Positions 42,206 through 53,639 are shown, counted from the stretch's first letter. The stretch is DNA of 64,000 nucleotides from Prosopocoilus inquinatus (GCA_036172665.1 CM069870.1:29936001-30000000), one strand, 5' to 3'. A program made the numbers and translations. The notes: generated by a model not told the origin, from the sequence alone.

Positions 42206-44531
42206 ACAGTGGTCCAGAATGAAATTTTAGCCCGACAAAATTATTTTTTTTATATCTAAGTTTCCAAAATGATGAAAATAACAAAACAGTACCTTTTTAA
42301 CTACATTCTCTATAGAAATCGTATGATAGTATCACAATACAATCACTTCTATAAGGATTTTTGCCTAACTTTAGAGCGATTATGCTACCTTACAAGAAAA
42401 CCTAAATTTCTCTGCAAGGTGTTAATAAAAAACCTGTACAACGTTTGGCAGGTGATAGTAGAGATGAAGACAAGAAAAAAATTCTAACAAACCAATGTTC
42501 AATACTCAATACAGGGTGTCCACGCTTGGTATTCACTTTTCTAAAAATTTTATTTTTTAAGTCAAATTCTGCGTGGATAAATTAAATAAAAAGTTGTATT
42601 TTCCGACGTAGCACAGGTCGTCGTACGACTTCCGGTTTCAACGGAAATGACATCAACTTTCTTATTTTAAATGTAATGGCCTATATATTTTTACATATTT
42701 GAAATCTGCAGATCATTGTGAGTCCGAATATGTGTCATTTAGTAATTTTGGTTCTCATGACGAAAATTCTTTTTTGTTTTTTTTTTAATTTCCAAAGCTA
42801 TAGATCATGTATTTTCGATCTAATGCGAACAAATAAATCGAGGAAGCCACTCCTTTGATTGCATTTTGTTATTTAACATTTTTACAGCTCATGAAATTTT
42901 CATTAGGTGGTAAAATGTACCATTTGAAAAAATAAGTTTACCCGGAAGTGGTGGGGTGGCTGGCGTTGCGTCGAAAAATTATTATATATTAAATTTATTT
43001 AATTTATCGATCCTAAATGTTACGTAATAGTAAAAATTCTAGAAAGTGAACACATAACGTATTGAGTAATGGACATGGGTTTATTAGAAGCTTTTCTTGT
43101 TTTGATCTCTACTGTCACCTGCCAAACGTTGTCCAGATTTTTTTATTAACACTCTGTAGAAAAATTTAGGTTTTCTTGTGAGGTAACATAATCGCCCTAA
43201 AATTAGGTAAAAAAAGATGTTCAAAAGAGTTTGCAAAAACGTACTAAAATGGTAAGAACAAGATTTTCATATTTGTCCTATTGCAGTCAATAGAAGTGAT
43301 CTAATAGTTTGGAGTATTTTTATTTTTAAATTCTGTTTTCATTTTTACTTACATGTGGTATAGGTACTATGCCCGCCAAAAAAATCTGCACATATATGGC
43401 TTAAAGCTGCATTCAAACTAATAAAATAAGTGAAAAATGCACGTAGAGATTTCTTTGGCGGCCATAGTACATGATTTAAAATTAGTTAAAATTGAATTGT
43501 TTCGTGTGACAGCCAAAAGCATATCCTGTACATTGTAGTTTATTTCGATTCGTCTTTAAGAGTAAAAAATGTTTTGGTGTTTTCCGCACTAGATTTTATC
43601 AAAATTTGGTATATAAATTTTATATTATACGAAACAGCCTGTGCAATTGTAACTAAATTTAAATCATTCATATATGTATATCACACGCAAGTAATAGCAA
43701 AAACAAATTTTAAAAATTAACAAAGACGTTATCTATGGAATACGGAGTATTGGCTCACCCTGTATATGCACTAAAAACTAATTAAATAAAAACTATTAAT
43801 TTAGTTTATTAACATAAAATACGAATTGTTTTGAAAAATCTTAAATTGATCAAGGAATTTTAATTATTTCACTACAATCATATTATTCACATATTTTTGC
43901 GAATACCGCATCCTTTTAAATTCTAATCCTTTTTAAGGAAATCTAAAAAAGTTTTAGTTTTTCTAGAGATTTCAGACAAATAGAATTTTATAAAATATGT
44001 CTTTCCTCTTGTCAACTCAATCCACGGACACACTGCTTAAGACATTCTCGTATTTACTCATATTCAGAGTCAAATCAAGAGTGAATTTTGAAGAAATCTT
44101 ACAAAGTAGCAAAAAGTAGCACTTGGTTGGACAAAATTATTTTAAAATAAACTACTAACTACAATTACATTTAATATATTTTATTTGAATTAAAAAAAAA
44201 TTGTAAATAAACCTTCGGATCCGATTGATCATAAATGGAATTATATAAGAAAGAGTAAAATAACAAGATCTCACCAAACTTACCCAATAAAACCTTCTAA
44301 AATACTGTCAGACTTATGTTTAACTTATTACATTTTCAGTCACGTTTGATACCTGAAATGTTCATGCATGATTTGACAACGCTACAGAAACGTAAATAAA
44401 AGAAAAGGTTGCGAAACAAATAAAACAAACATGGAAGAACATTAAAAAAATATTTTTTTTATTTTGATGTTTATTCAAATGTTTCAATTTCCTTCATTTT
44501 GTCGCGCTAGACTTCCATTCTGGACCACTGT
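42206..44531. mobile_element. hAT-like element nested in the Harbinger, with internal inverted arms
   Basis: Ends ACAGTGGTCCAGAATG and complement are inverted and continue as CGACAAAAT. The direct repeat GCGCCGC flanks it at 42199-42205 and 44532-44538, a 7-8 bp duplication as for hAT. Inside, 42340-42490 is inverted against about 43080-43230 (TTGGCAGGTGATAGTAGAGAT and complement). CAGGGTG-type ends stand at 42510 and 43768 and a small MITE lies at 43365-43469. No transposase was recognised, so the interior is a stack of further repeats. Confidence 0.65.
43365..43469. mobile_element. Mini-MITE, 105 bp
   Basis: Ends TACTATGCCCGCCAAAAAAA and (complement) TACTATGGCCGCCAAAGAAA are inverted, followed by a matching TCT and an AT-rich centre. 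TA flanks. Its ends resemble the GCCGCCAAA-type ends of Tc1/mariner MITEs. Confidence 0.75.
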
Positions 44532-44847
44532 GCGCCGCCCACTTTGCCGGACCGGCACAGCACCTTCCGTTGTTTGCCGATCAAATCGAAGAATCGGAGA
44601 CCTGCAATCCCGTCCGGCACCGTTCGCGCTGGTCCATCCCGTGTTGGTCAAGTGAGCGGTCCTCCGTTCATTTATACGTATTTAATTCAGTCCGTATTTT
44701 AACGAGACAGAACGGGCCGTGACGTGCCGGTCAAGTGAGCGACAACCTTTATTGTTCAGCACCAAAATACGCAACTTTGTATCAATTTAACGGAATCCGT
44801 ACCGCTTACCGTTTTTGAGATCCGTCTGGTCAGACTGGAATTTATAA

Positions 44848-45185
44848 AGCCATGTCCACATCAATAAAAACTTGTATTGTGCGTTTCATTTTGAAATTCG
44901 GTAAAAACATTAGCGGCTCAAAAAATAAATCTGGTTAAGAATTTTACGGCATAAATATTTATCTTGCGTGTTGTAAGGCCGAATCCACGTGTTCAGGTTT
45001 GCAGGATAATCGTCCACATTCACAATACTGTTACCAACACCAATCTCTTTGAAGTTGCGTGCCAAATTATTTGTGCGCATTTCTATGCGGCGCACAATCT
45101 ACACCAACAAAAATTTCGACAAACACGAATAAATTTTTATCAAATACAACGCAGGATGCAAATTTTTGTTGATGTGGATGCGGCT
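44848..45185. mobile_element. PIF/Harbinger-like MITE, 338 bp
   Basis: Ends AGCCATGTCCACATCAATAA and (complement) AGCCGCATCCACATCAACAA are inverted over about 40 bases and flanked on both sides by TAA (44845-44847, 45186-45188). No coding capacity; the two open frames over it are artefacts. It follows the 3.2-kb Harbinger by only 100 bases. Confidence 0.7.
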
Positions 45186-45661
45186 TAACTGGGTAGTATG
45201 TAGAATTATTCACGCAAGCCATTCAGTAAACTTTTTCAGGAAAGGAATTCAGGTATAAATTCGAAATTTACAAGGTAGATATACTTCACAAAATATAATT
45301 CAAATAAGATATTTTACTTCACCCTTAGTCGCTAATAACTAGCTTATTTTAGATGGTATATTACATTTTTCGTCGTCGGTTTTGAATACTACAAATTGCA
45401 CTATGTTTAAGATTATTGATTTATTTTTAGAACCTGAATTATACAACCTAATTTTCCAAAAATAATACCACCGCTAATATTGGGGCAATTTAATTTGTAA
45501 CAGCCCATGTTTTAGTTGAAGCCCTAAGGTTCTTAAAAGTTTCATGAACGTATTGTATTTAGCTACAGGTTGTCTAAAATGTACGTCTCTAATTGAAGAA
45601 AAACACCAAAGAGTACTTGTTTTCAAAGGAATAATGTTTTAATACAGCATTGTATATAAAA

Positions 45662-45843
45662 TTAAGGCTCGAAGTACACGCTCGTTTTTGTGTCGCTCGT
45701 TACCGCACCAGCGCTGCAATTGCAATGAATTTTATGACACTTACGGTGCACAGTACTTTGTTCTTATTGACCAATGCACACGTTCGGCAGTTTACCGCAC
45801 CGGCTCCGCACGGACAAAAACAAGACGTGTGCTTCGACTGTAA
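45662..45843. mobile_element. Palindromic MITE with TTAAGGCTCGAAG end
   Basis: Left AGGCTCGAAGTACACGCTCG and right (complement) CAGTCGAAGCACACGTCTTG are imperfect inverted repeats. Inside, CGCACCAGCGCTGCAA and CACCGGCTCCGCACGG are both GC-rich. TTA stands at the left and TAA at the right. PIF/Harbinger type is likely but not proven. Confidence 0.55.
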
Positions 45844-46075
45844 ATGCTGCATTGATCTGTATTTATTAGCATTCCATATCTACGTTTAATAGTTTTGTTA
45901 TAAGATAAGATATCACATCATACTAAACAAGAAAGCTTGAAGTTTATGTAGACCATTTCAGTTTTCGAGACTAAATATCATTTAAAATTTTAATTGAGGA
46001 ATATTTATTTTCATTATTCTAATTCTATATTTGAACAGCTATGTTAAGGTATAAACTTGAAAATGGATTTTAAAC

Positions 46076-46190
46076 TAAGGCCCGATTTTTCCAGCTCTAG
46101 ATAAATTTATCTGCTGGATAAGATCCTAGGAAACTATTATCGACACAATGGTTTCCAAGGATATTACCTAGTGGAAAGACTGGGCCTTAA
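46076..46190. repeat. Palindromic MITE, GGCCCGAT family
   Basis: TAAGGCCCGATTTTTCCAG and complement TTAAGGCCCAGTCTTTCC enclose the shared centre AAACTATTATCGACACAATGG. It is the same family as 11932-12205 and 62140-62270. Confidence 0.7.
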
Positions 46191-46303
46191 TAAAGTTGGC
46201 CCATTTTTTATTACAAACTAACAAACACAATAAATTAAAAGTCAAGAATTCTTATATATAGTTCCTACATTTTTTCTTAAGCAGATATCTATTACTAATC
46301 ACT

Positions 46304-46392
46304 AACGCCCGGATTCAAATACATTTTTAGGTGATGCGTACGATCAACTAAAATTGACCCATCACCTAAAAAACACAACCGAATTTGGGCTT
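46304..46392. repeat. Short palindromic repeat with TTTTAGGTGATG core
   Basis: AACGCCCGGATTCAAATACA and complement of AAGCCCAAATTCGGTTGTG form the ends; TTTTTAGGTGATG and CATCACCTAAAAA form the inner arms. 89 bp, no coding capacity. Confidence 0.65.
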
Positions 46393-46549
46393 GACCACGA
46401 GTATAACCAAACGTACACGTATGGGAATAGTCCACTCAAGATATCCCTATAACGCGTTCCATTCTTAGAATGTAGTATAAGCCTTATGGAAAATTCGGAG
46501 AGATAAGGACAGCTTTATTGAAAAACTATGAAAGATATATACTTCATAG

Positions 46550-46741
46550 TAAAGGCCGAATTCAACCTGCCGAGTACTGGGCCAAGAGAGTGTATTCGAC
46601 CGAGTGTTCGGCTAATGTGATCAATACAGTGAGTACTCGACCTATCCTACATGTTCTCTACCTGTTCTAATAACAGTTTTTCGGCCGAGTAACAAAGTGA
46701 ATGACTCGGCCCAACACTAAGCAGGTGTAATTCGGCCTTTA
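46550..46741. repeat. Palindromic MITE with TAAAGGCCGAATT ends
   Basis: TAAAGGCCGAATTCAACCTGC and complement form exact 13-base ends with a shared AACCTGC/CACCTGC next to them. GCCGAGTACT- and GGCCGAGTAA-type motifs recur inside on both strands. 192 bp, no coding capacity. Confidence 0.7.
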
Positions 46742-47224
46742 GGAGCCTGCTATAAATAATTAACAACGGCGTCACACGAGTGTACAAAATACATAAATCG
46801 AAATTATAAACCCAGACTCGTTTTATTACAAGTTGTACTCTGAAAATGTGTCATAAAAATTGTGTAAAAACGTGCAGACAGGGGTTGGAAATCCACTTTT
46901 CATCCCCTTTTGTCCCTAATTCATTTAAACAATCTATACAAAGTTGGATTTCGATTGTCTCTGTTCGTAGCTCCTGTGGTTTGGTAAAAAACCAGAAATC
47001 GGTTTTCGAATTTGTTTTCCATGGTTGCTCAAATATCGTTTTTCCTGTATTTTCAGAATTATGGAAAATGCTTCATCCTTTTCTCTCTTTCCGGTTTTTC
47101 ATCTCCTTAGACTTCAGATAACTTTACTTACGAGAATGTCTCAAATAAAAATGCCCAATTTTTTAATATAACAACACATTTAAAAAAGCGTAAAATTTAG
47201 AAATGAATAACTTTAAACAACGAC
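46742..47224. other. Unassigned stretch
   Basis: The 91-residue open frame 46846-47121 shows no domain. Nothing else recognised. Confidence 0.4.
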
Positions 47225-47290
47225 ATCCTACGATCGATTTTTGACGCAATATTGCATTAAGATTGACAAATTGAAGCTAGTTTGCTACAT
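47225..47290 (-). repeat. Inverted spacer fragment of the HHR tandem-repeat family
   Basis: The complement reads AGCTTCAATTTGTCAATC, TGCAATATTGCGTC and GTAGGATGTCG, matching the spacer of the 311-bp units in order. It points away from the ribozyme that follows, the same junction type as at 16 kb. Confidence 0.7.
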
Positions 47291-47299
47291 AATAAGTCA

Positions 47300-47390
47300 A
47301 AGCGACGGTACTCTAGAGCTACGGGTCTGTTGATGAAGCCCCAAGTAGGGGCTGAAACAGCTGTACTGAGGCTGCTTAAGTGATTCACTG
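47300..47390 (+). ncRNA. Hammerhead motif of the tandem-repeat family, one core change
   Basis: UUGAUGA replaces CUGANGA (C3 changed to U). Helix II is extended and perfect (AGCCCC with GGGGCU), GAAA is intact, helix III ACAGCUGU is the same palindrome as in the array and the site is GUA. The downstream CACTGCAATCAAAAACG and GATTTGCAAAATTTT match the array. C3 is essential in known hammerheads, so this copy is probably inactive. Confidence 0.75.
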
Positions 47391-47742
47391 CAATCAAAAA
47401 CGATTTGCAAAATTTTGTAAAATTTAGGTTACAATACAATTTAGAAAAATGTAAATATAAGAAAAAACAAGACGTGAAGTTCAGCTTACAATTCAGAAAT
47501 TTTTTTTAACATTTTAACAAAATTTGAAATTTCATTCACAGTATAGTTACATAAAAGAATTACTTTTAATATGAACAATTTTAGTTTTAATTAAGACGAA
47601 TAAAATTTTGAAATATTAACTGAAGATATTACTAATAACCAAAATGTCAAGATTACAAAAATAAATAAATACCACTGAAATTATAGGGTTAAATTGAAAA
47701 AAAAAATGGTTTGCGAGAGAAAGGCGAACATTCATTACAAAT

Positions 47743-47873
47743 AATTGAAATTAATCTCCGCCCACAATAATTTTTATATCTGTAATTTTTATATCCGTTA
47801 CGGATATAAAAATTATTGTGGGCGGAGGTTAATTTCAATAATCTCTTAAACCACAGTCTCCTTTACTATTTTA
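47743..47873. repeat. Internally deleted copy of the 37.2-kb hammerhead foldback
   Basis: TTGAAATTAATCTCCGCCCA and complement form the arms, separated by only a short AT-rich centre without ribozyme. The tail TCTTAAACCACAGTCTCC continues to TATTTTAG exactly as at 37473-37505. The shared tail outside the palindrome shows it belongs to the element. Confidence 0.75.
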
Positions 47874-48078
47874 GTAATTCAGTACAAAATCAAAAAAGAA
47901 ACCTGTGTTAGAAAATATTTATGCGTAAAATGAATTATTCTTTCAACTCACCAACGCTGACTTTCTTGAAACACAGAATTAAAATTAAATGAATAAAATA
48001 GAAAGATAAAAGAAATAAAGAAAACATGTTTAACATGTTTCCTGAAGAGTTAAAATTTTCTTAGATAAAGCTAGTTTC

Positions 48079-48908
48079 TAGTGTCCGACCGAAACCGATT
48101 TTTTCGCCGAAACCGAAACCGAAACCGAATTTCGGCCAATGTCTCAGTTTCGGCCGAAACAGAAACCGAATCTTATTCGAAAGAAGTTAGGGATAGTTTT
48201 ACTAAAGTCTAAATTAATAGTTTTATTTATTAATAACCGAAATTAAATAAATTTATACTGTAAGACACAAACAAAAACAATTTTAAATTAGTTTTATTTA
48301 ATAATAACTGAAATCAAACAAACTTATATTGTAAGACAAAAACAAAAACAATTTAAAATGTTCGTCTCTATCATATTTTACGAAAGTCAAAAGAGATTTT
48401 TTTTCTGCTATAGCTCATAGACAAAATTCAAATGTGTATCTTATTAAAACTGAATTTAGGCCAGAGTCAAAAACTTTGGTATTTTGGTGATTTCACGTCC
48501 TGTAAAGCAAATTCACTTTGATTTTCATTAATTTGAAATTTTGTGGTAAAGATTGCGTTAATATTACGGTCTGCCTTTTCAAGCTGGGGAATTTTGAATC
48601 GGCTTTTGAATTGGGATCGGTCACATTTCAAATATGCGGTCAAATATGATTTAATACAGCTTTAATTCATTGTCAAAAACTGACATTTACACTGTTAAAA
48701 CTGAGTATGATTTAATTTGATGTCCAAAAATTAATCAAGTTTGAGATTAATATGCATTTAAAGCAGAAAAAAGAAAATAAATGTAGGTTCGGTTGTAGTC
48801 GAAGGTTCGGCGGTTTTTTGACCGAAACCGAAACTTTGACCGAACCACGAAAATATGGCCGAAACTGACCGAAACCGAAACCGAAACCGAATATTCGGTC
48901 GGACACTA
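48079..48908. mobile_element. hAT MITE with (CCGAAA)n subterminal arrays
   Basis: Perfect 15-bp ends TAGTGTCCGACCGAA, complemented at 48894-48908, flanked by CTAGTTTC at 48071-48078 and ATAGTTTC at 48909-48916. That is an 8-bp target duplication with one mismatch, the hAT rule. Both subterminal zones are arrays of CCGAAA on the + strand (48086-48170 and 48815-48890). Inside, about 75 bases near 48209 are repeated in tandem to 48360. No transposase. The (CCGAAA)n arrays are likely transposase binding sites, by analogy with other hAT elements. Confidence 0.85.
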
Positions 48909-49167
48909 ATAGTTTCAAAAAAGAATATAAACGTATTTTATTCAGTAGTCAAATAGCATAATAGATAACAAATTTTCAGTCGTTACTCCATGAAGAAATC
49001 TTAACTTTAGCTGTTTTGTATATTATACATGTATGTTATTATTACTATTACTATGAATATCACTAATCCATTATTATCACTATTTTGCTATCGTAGTTTG
49101 AACGTCAAATTGTTTCATGAATCTCAAAGTTTTTATTATTACTATTATTTTTTCTTTTTGATAAGTT

Positions 49168-49305
49168 TTAGAGGTTAAGTGGTAGAGCAATGTTTTCGCT
49201 GAAATCATTGAACTTCGCCTCAAATTCCCTAAGCTTGTATTATTTTACACTTTTCATTATATTGTGTTGGTGGGGATAAATAAAATTAATTATTATTATT
49301 ATTGA
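49168..49305 (+). repeat. Possible tRNA-derived SINE
   Basis: TTAAGTGGTAGAGCAATG near 49175 resembles a tRNA A box, CGCCTCAAATTCCC near 49217 resembles a weak B box, and the unit ends in TAATTATTATTATTATT near 49286-49302. The ATT tail is like that of the LINE at 31934-31970, so LINE-driven copying is conceivable. Only one copy was seen in the window, so this stays tentative. Confidence 0.35.
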
Positions 49306-50934
49306 AATAAAAGAATTAGCTGCAACAAAGAACGAACACTAATTAGAGAACTGTATTCAAAGGACCCGGAAGAATCCGTTTCTCCTCCGCTGCTAGAGAA
49401 TTTATGCACTTTTCTCCTCCCTGGTTTGTATCCACAGGGAGAACATCAGATGTTGCATTTGCTATGCATAAAAAAAATCGTAATCATAAGCATAATTAGG
49501 GGTAATATTGCGGCTTCCGTACAGTCAATCTCAACTGCTAGGTCTCTTGCTGTGTGCCGCGTGCAAAAAAAAAATTCGAAGAACTGCTTTACCCTAACTT
49601 ATGTACGCGTAATCATTCCTTATAATATTTACTCGCAACAGTTAATTTTCTACAAAAACTTTGTAATTCTGTGTACTGAATTTTCGATCATTTACAGTGG
49701 TAGAAAACCAAGACAACGATAAACGGTTCGATAGTTAAAATTGAATCGAAAGATAACTTGAACGCACTACATTAAAATGAAGGTTAGAAATACAGGCAAG
49801 TGTCCGTTATTGTTAATTAGTGATGGTATCCCCAATCTTGTACCTAAAATTTTGAATTGTTGATCCCGGACACAAATGATCACCCAGTACAAGAAGAGTG
49901 AAAATTTTTATTGTTACCGAAAATACGTGAAATTGTTGGTTAGACTAATTATTCCATAAAAACTGTATGGATAAAAACATATTTACATTATTACTTAAAG
50001 ATGTAAATAACAATAATCTCAAAAAAAATGTATGAGAAATTAAATTTTTAGTAGTAATTGCTTTACAAGAATAGGGTCAGTGAAGTTGTATTTGGCAACT
50101 CATACAATGAAAAAAAATTCAAATCAAAATTATTAAATGAACGCCTGTGAGTAAAAAAAGAATCTGTTTCAATTATTTTAATTTAATTACATTTTCATTT
50201 TAATTTAATTACGTTTGCTGTTGAATATTACTTTGTTTTATAGTAAACAGTAGTATTTAACTTAAATTCGCAAGTAAAGCTTGCTGACCCACGAACACTT
50301 TCTGAGACTCGGACGCTAAAATAACACGGAAATTGTTTTGACATTTGGAAAATATGTTCGTCGAGTGAAAATCCTGACACAGTGTGAGACTGCGTGTTAA
50401 ATCCAGAAATAAAATTTTCTTTCTCGCATTTCACTGTGGCGACATAATTTATAAAATCTTTCAGTTGTACTCCCCGTACGAAAAAGACCTATTTATTCAG
50501 GAAGTCATAAAGCACCCCTTTTATGTAACATGTTTAGCACTAACAAAGTCTAAGTAACAAACTTTGTAAAATATATTTTAGGCCGGTCGGTTGAGCGAGA
50601 AATTTCTAGGTTACGGGGCGATGACACTTCCTCACAGGGTGTGGCAAAATAAACTTTGCGGAACATTTGGGTATTAGCCTGTGAAAACAGGATAAAATAA
50701 ACTTGACCAACTTTACTGTGACATTTAAACTTGATGAAATAAGTTACAAATTTGTAATTAAAACCATTAATAGATAGGTACAACGCGCCTACATTTAATA
50801 TTTTACTTTAATAACATTGTGATGAAGCTTTTAAATGTTTATTTAGAAACTGTTTTTTTTTCTTATTCTAATGAATTCATTATATTTCAACAAAATTGAT
50901 ATATTTTATATTTTAAAAATATCTGTTGTTGATA
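49306..50934. other. Unassigned AT-rich stretch
   Basis: Open frames at 49426-49722, 50228-50434 and 50550-50783 have no recognisable motif. No repeat structure seen. Confidence 0.45.
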
Positions 50935-51150
50935 TACACCGTGATTCAGAAATGTGGTCCGATATTTTCAGGGTGAATAGAACATCAAAAAATAGGGTCT
51001 TCTTTATATACAGATATTTTTTATTTTGAAAAGTTACGTAAGAGGTGTTTGCTAACTTTTAAACCTCAATTACTCGAAAACGGTTCGGTTTATCGCAGTG
51101 CAATAAGAGAATTTGTGCCAAATTATAACATTTCTGAATCACGGTGTGTA
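50935..51150. mobile_element. MITE with CACCGTGATTCAGAAATG ends
   Basis: TACACCGTGATTCAGAAATG and complement (51130-51150) are 18-base inverted repeats with TA-type flanks. 216 bp, no coding capacity. Confidence 0.75.
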
Positions 51151-51318
51151 TTCACTGTATGTGAATAAGATGTTTAAGAAAAGCATTTCCAGAAAGCGAT
51201 AAAGCGGTTGGTTTCTAAGGGTCAGTTTATATCGATTTAGAAAATCACTTATTGTTACGTATGTAGTCGAGTTCCAAAATTAATTCAAAAAGTAACTGGT
51301 CTCATTTTTTTATACATA

Positions 51319-52578
51319 CGTGGGCTGCTGGAAAAGTTTCTGGAAACGGTATGAAAAAACTCATATGAAATTTGGTAAACGGTATCATTGTTTTTCGAAG
51401 TATTCGCCTTTGATGTCAATATACTTTTGCATACGCTCGAACCAATTTCTAAAGCACGTTTTCCACTCTAAAGATGGTACCTCAGAAACCAGTGTCCGGA
51501 ATGTTTCAACCGCTGCTTCAGCCGACGAAAATCGCTCACCACGCATTTTATTTTTGATATTTGGGAACAAAAAGAAATCATTAGGTGATAAATCAGGTGA
51601 ATATGGACAATGAGTCATTAACTCAACATTTTTGTTGGACAATAAATCAACTGTTTGACGGTCTGAGTGAGACCTGGCGTTGTCATGATGGAGAATAATT
51701 CGTCGATTTCGATTGTTTCTTCTTATTTGATCGATGACTTCCGGCAAACAAATTGTAGTATACCAATCAGCATTCACGGTTTTTCGATCTTCTAAAGCCA
51801 CGGTTGCTACATGTCCAGTTAAACCAAAGAAACAAGCAGTCATTTTCTTCGCAGCACTGCGTGAACGGACAACTTTTGTCGGTTTTGGTTCATTTTGAAA
51901 TACCCAAACGGTAGATTGTTGTTTACTTTCTCACCAGTAACGATGTTATAAACTAAATTTGAACGACCTCAATTGAATTTCTTGAGCATTTCTTCGCACC
52001 ATTTGACAGGATCCTGCTTTTGCGCTTCTGTTAAATTGTGTGGGATCCAACGACTGCAAAGCTTTCGTACGTTCAAGTGATCATGCAAAATCTGGTGTAT
52101 TGCTTTCATGTCAATGCGTAAGGATGCTTGAATCTCACGGTATGTCACATGTCGATATCGCTCAAGCATTTCACACACAGCATCTACATTAGTGGCAACA
52201 ACAGATGTTGATGGACGACGTTCACGAAATTCGTCACTGAGAGAGGTACGTCCACGCTGGAATTCGGCAAACCAATTCTAAACACTGCTCTTTGATGGTG
52301 CTTCATCTCCAAAAGCCAAATGAAGCCGATCGAGGCATTGTTTCGGCGTTAGACCACATTTAAAATCGTAAAAAATCATGGCACGAAAATTTTCATGCGA
52401 GATTTCCATGTTTACACAAAATTACTTTTTCTCAAATGCTGTACAAAACTAGTTCACTTGGATAGGAACTGTCAATAGAATTATCGGCGAAAAACGTCAA
52501 ATTTTTCAAATATGACAGTTGATAAACGCTAACAATTCTAGACCTACTAGATTCCAGAAAATTTTCCAGCAGCCCACG
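51319..52578 (-). mobile_element. Mariner transposon, complete ends
   Basis: Ends CGTGGGCTGCTGGAAAA and complement, pairing over about 28 bases, with TA on each side (51317-51318, 52579-52580). Length 1260 bp, the usual mariner size, with a single minus-strand transposase relic inside. The ends are well kept, so the copy could still be moved in trans. Confidence 0.9.
51385..52409 (-). pseudogene. Mariner transposase relic, first catalytic Asp deleted
   Basis: The frame starts MEISHENFRAMIFYDFK at 52409, with GLTPKQCLDRLHLAFGDEAP, then a stop and NWFAEFQRGRTSL. Next is RYRHVTYREIQASL and the WIPHNLTEAQK linker, another stop, and IVTGEKVNNNLPFGYF. In relatives TGDE-W follows here. The Asp and about a dozen codons are missing and the frame shifts. 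The last 152 residues (51843 to 51385) are clean, with ILHHDNARSH (second Asp), YSPDLSPNDFFLFPNIKNKM (third Asp, DD34D type) and ending EYFEKQ. The enzyme is dead. The plus-strand frame 51320-51613 is a shadow. Confidence 0.88.
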
Positions 52579-53639
52579 TATAAATCAGAAAATATGTACA
52601 GTCTCGAGCATTAATTTTGGTCGTCACTGTCCATCAAAATGATTAATTCTGAAAATTAATAAACATCCTGTCTTTTATCAACCGAGTGTCAAAAATAAAT
52701 TAAATTTTTAGGCGATTATCACCTCATTAGTTCCAGTAAAATATAAGTCAAACACTTAGTTTTGACAATCAACGACGAACAAAAATTATTGCTCACGACT
52801 TAGTCTTAAACGCAAAACATTTTGGTTTGTAAATAAAATTGTAAAGACTGCAATAAATTATTATTATTATTATTATTTATAAGTGGACAGCAAGAACGAA
52901 CAAGAAACACTTATTTCTGTGTAACTCTTAACCTATTCTGAATTTAAAAGAAAATTTAAATTGAACTTTCTGATTAATTTACTGCAAACTCATAAATTTT
53001 ATACTGCTCAACTTTAACAATTTGAATAGTATGTAATGCATTCATAAATTATATTTGAGATACATTACATCTGAGTGTTTTAGAGAAAATTCTCGTTATT
53101 AGAAAACCCGTATCAACGAGCTACAGGCGACAGTTTCTTTTTTTAGAAATACGTTGAAAATACCTGTCACTGACACATTTTGCCGAGAACAATACTCTTT
53201 TAAAAGGATTTTCGCGATACGAATTGAAATTTAATTGGCCTGTCAAATGTTGATGTAGCCGTATATAATTTTGCCAACTTGTATGCATGGCGACATGCGA
53301 CAGCAGTTTAGTTTCTTACTTTAATGCATTTACAATTTACCAATATGAAATTTTAGTTTAATTGATAGAGAGAGTAGTTAAAATAATACTATAAAATTGA
53401 AAAAATATGCTTGACAAAACATAAATGATTCATCCGTTGTTACGATTATTTGAATTTATTCATCAGTTTATTGATAAATAGGGCTTTCATGTATCAGTTG
53501 CAATTTTTTTTATTGTTTATAAAATTGCAGTTTCAAATTTATTTTGTTTATTTATTTAATCTAAAATCCATACACCGTAACGTGTTGGACTATAATTTAC
53601 ATACTACATGATACATATTTATTTTATAAATCTAATATA
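52579..53639. other. Unassigned stretch with one LINE-like 3' tail
   Basis: TTTGTAAATAAAATTGTAAA followed by GACTGCAATAA and an (ATT)n run at 52805-52878 looks like the 3' end of a CR1- or Jockey-like LINE, without coding sequence before it. The rest holds nothing recognisable. Confidence 0.4.

Larger units (their letters stand above)
41590..44748. mobile_element. PIF/Harbinger-like element carrying nested insertions, about 3.2 kb
   Basis: Left end AGGTTGTTCCTCACTTAACC and right end (complement) AGGTTGTCGCTCACTTGACC are inverted repeats continuing over GGCACGNCACGG. Both sides carry the 3-bp target duplication TTA (41587-41589 and 44749-44751), the PIF/Harbinger signature. Subterminal zones are GC-rich (41600-41690 and 44515-44735). 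A fragment of Harbinger transposase N-terminus lies at 42013-42170. Most of the remaining length is a later 2.3-kb insertion (42206-44531). Confidence 0.8.

Noticed and set aside
42509..43769. CAGGGTG ends at 42510 and 43768 as one element
   Set aside because: The inner inverted arms 42340-42490 and 43080-43230 cross this border, so the two ends cannot be shown to belong together.
46846..47121. 91-residue open frame as an exon
   Set aside because: No splice context or homology recognised by eye.
48086..48890. (CCGAAA)n runs as interstitial telomere repeats
   Set aside because: Insect telomeres are usually TTAGG; the runs lie inside clean hAT ends and are inner parts of that element.
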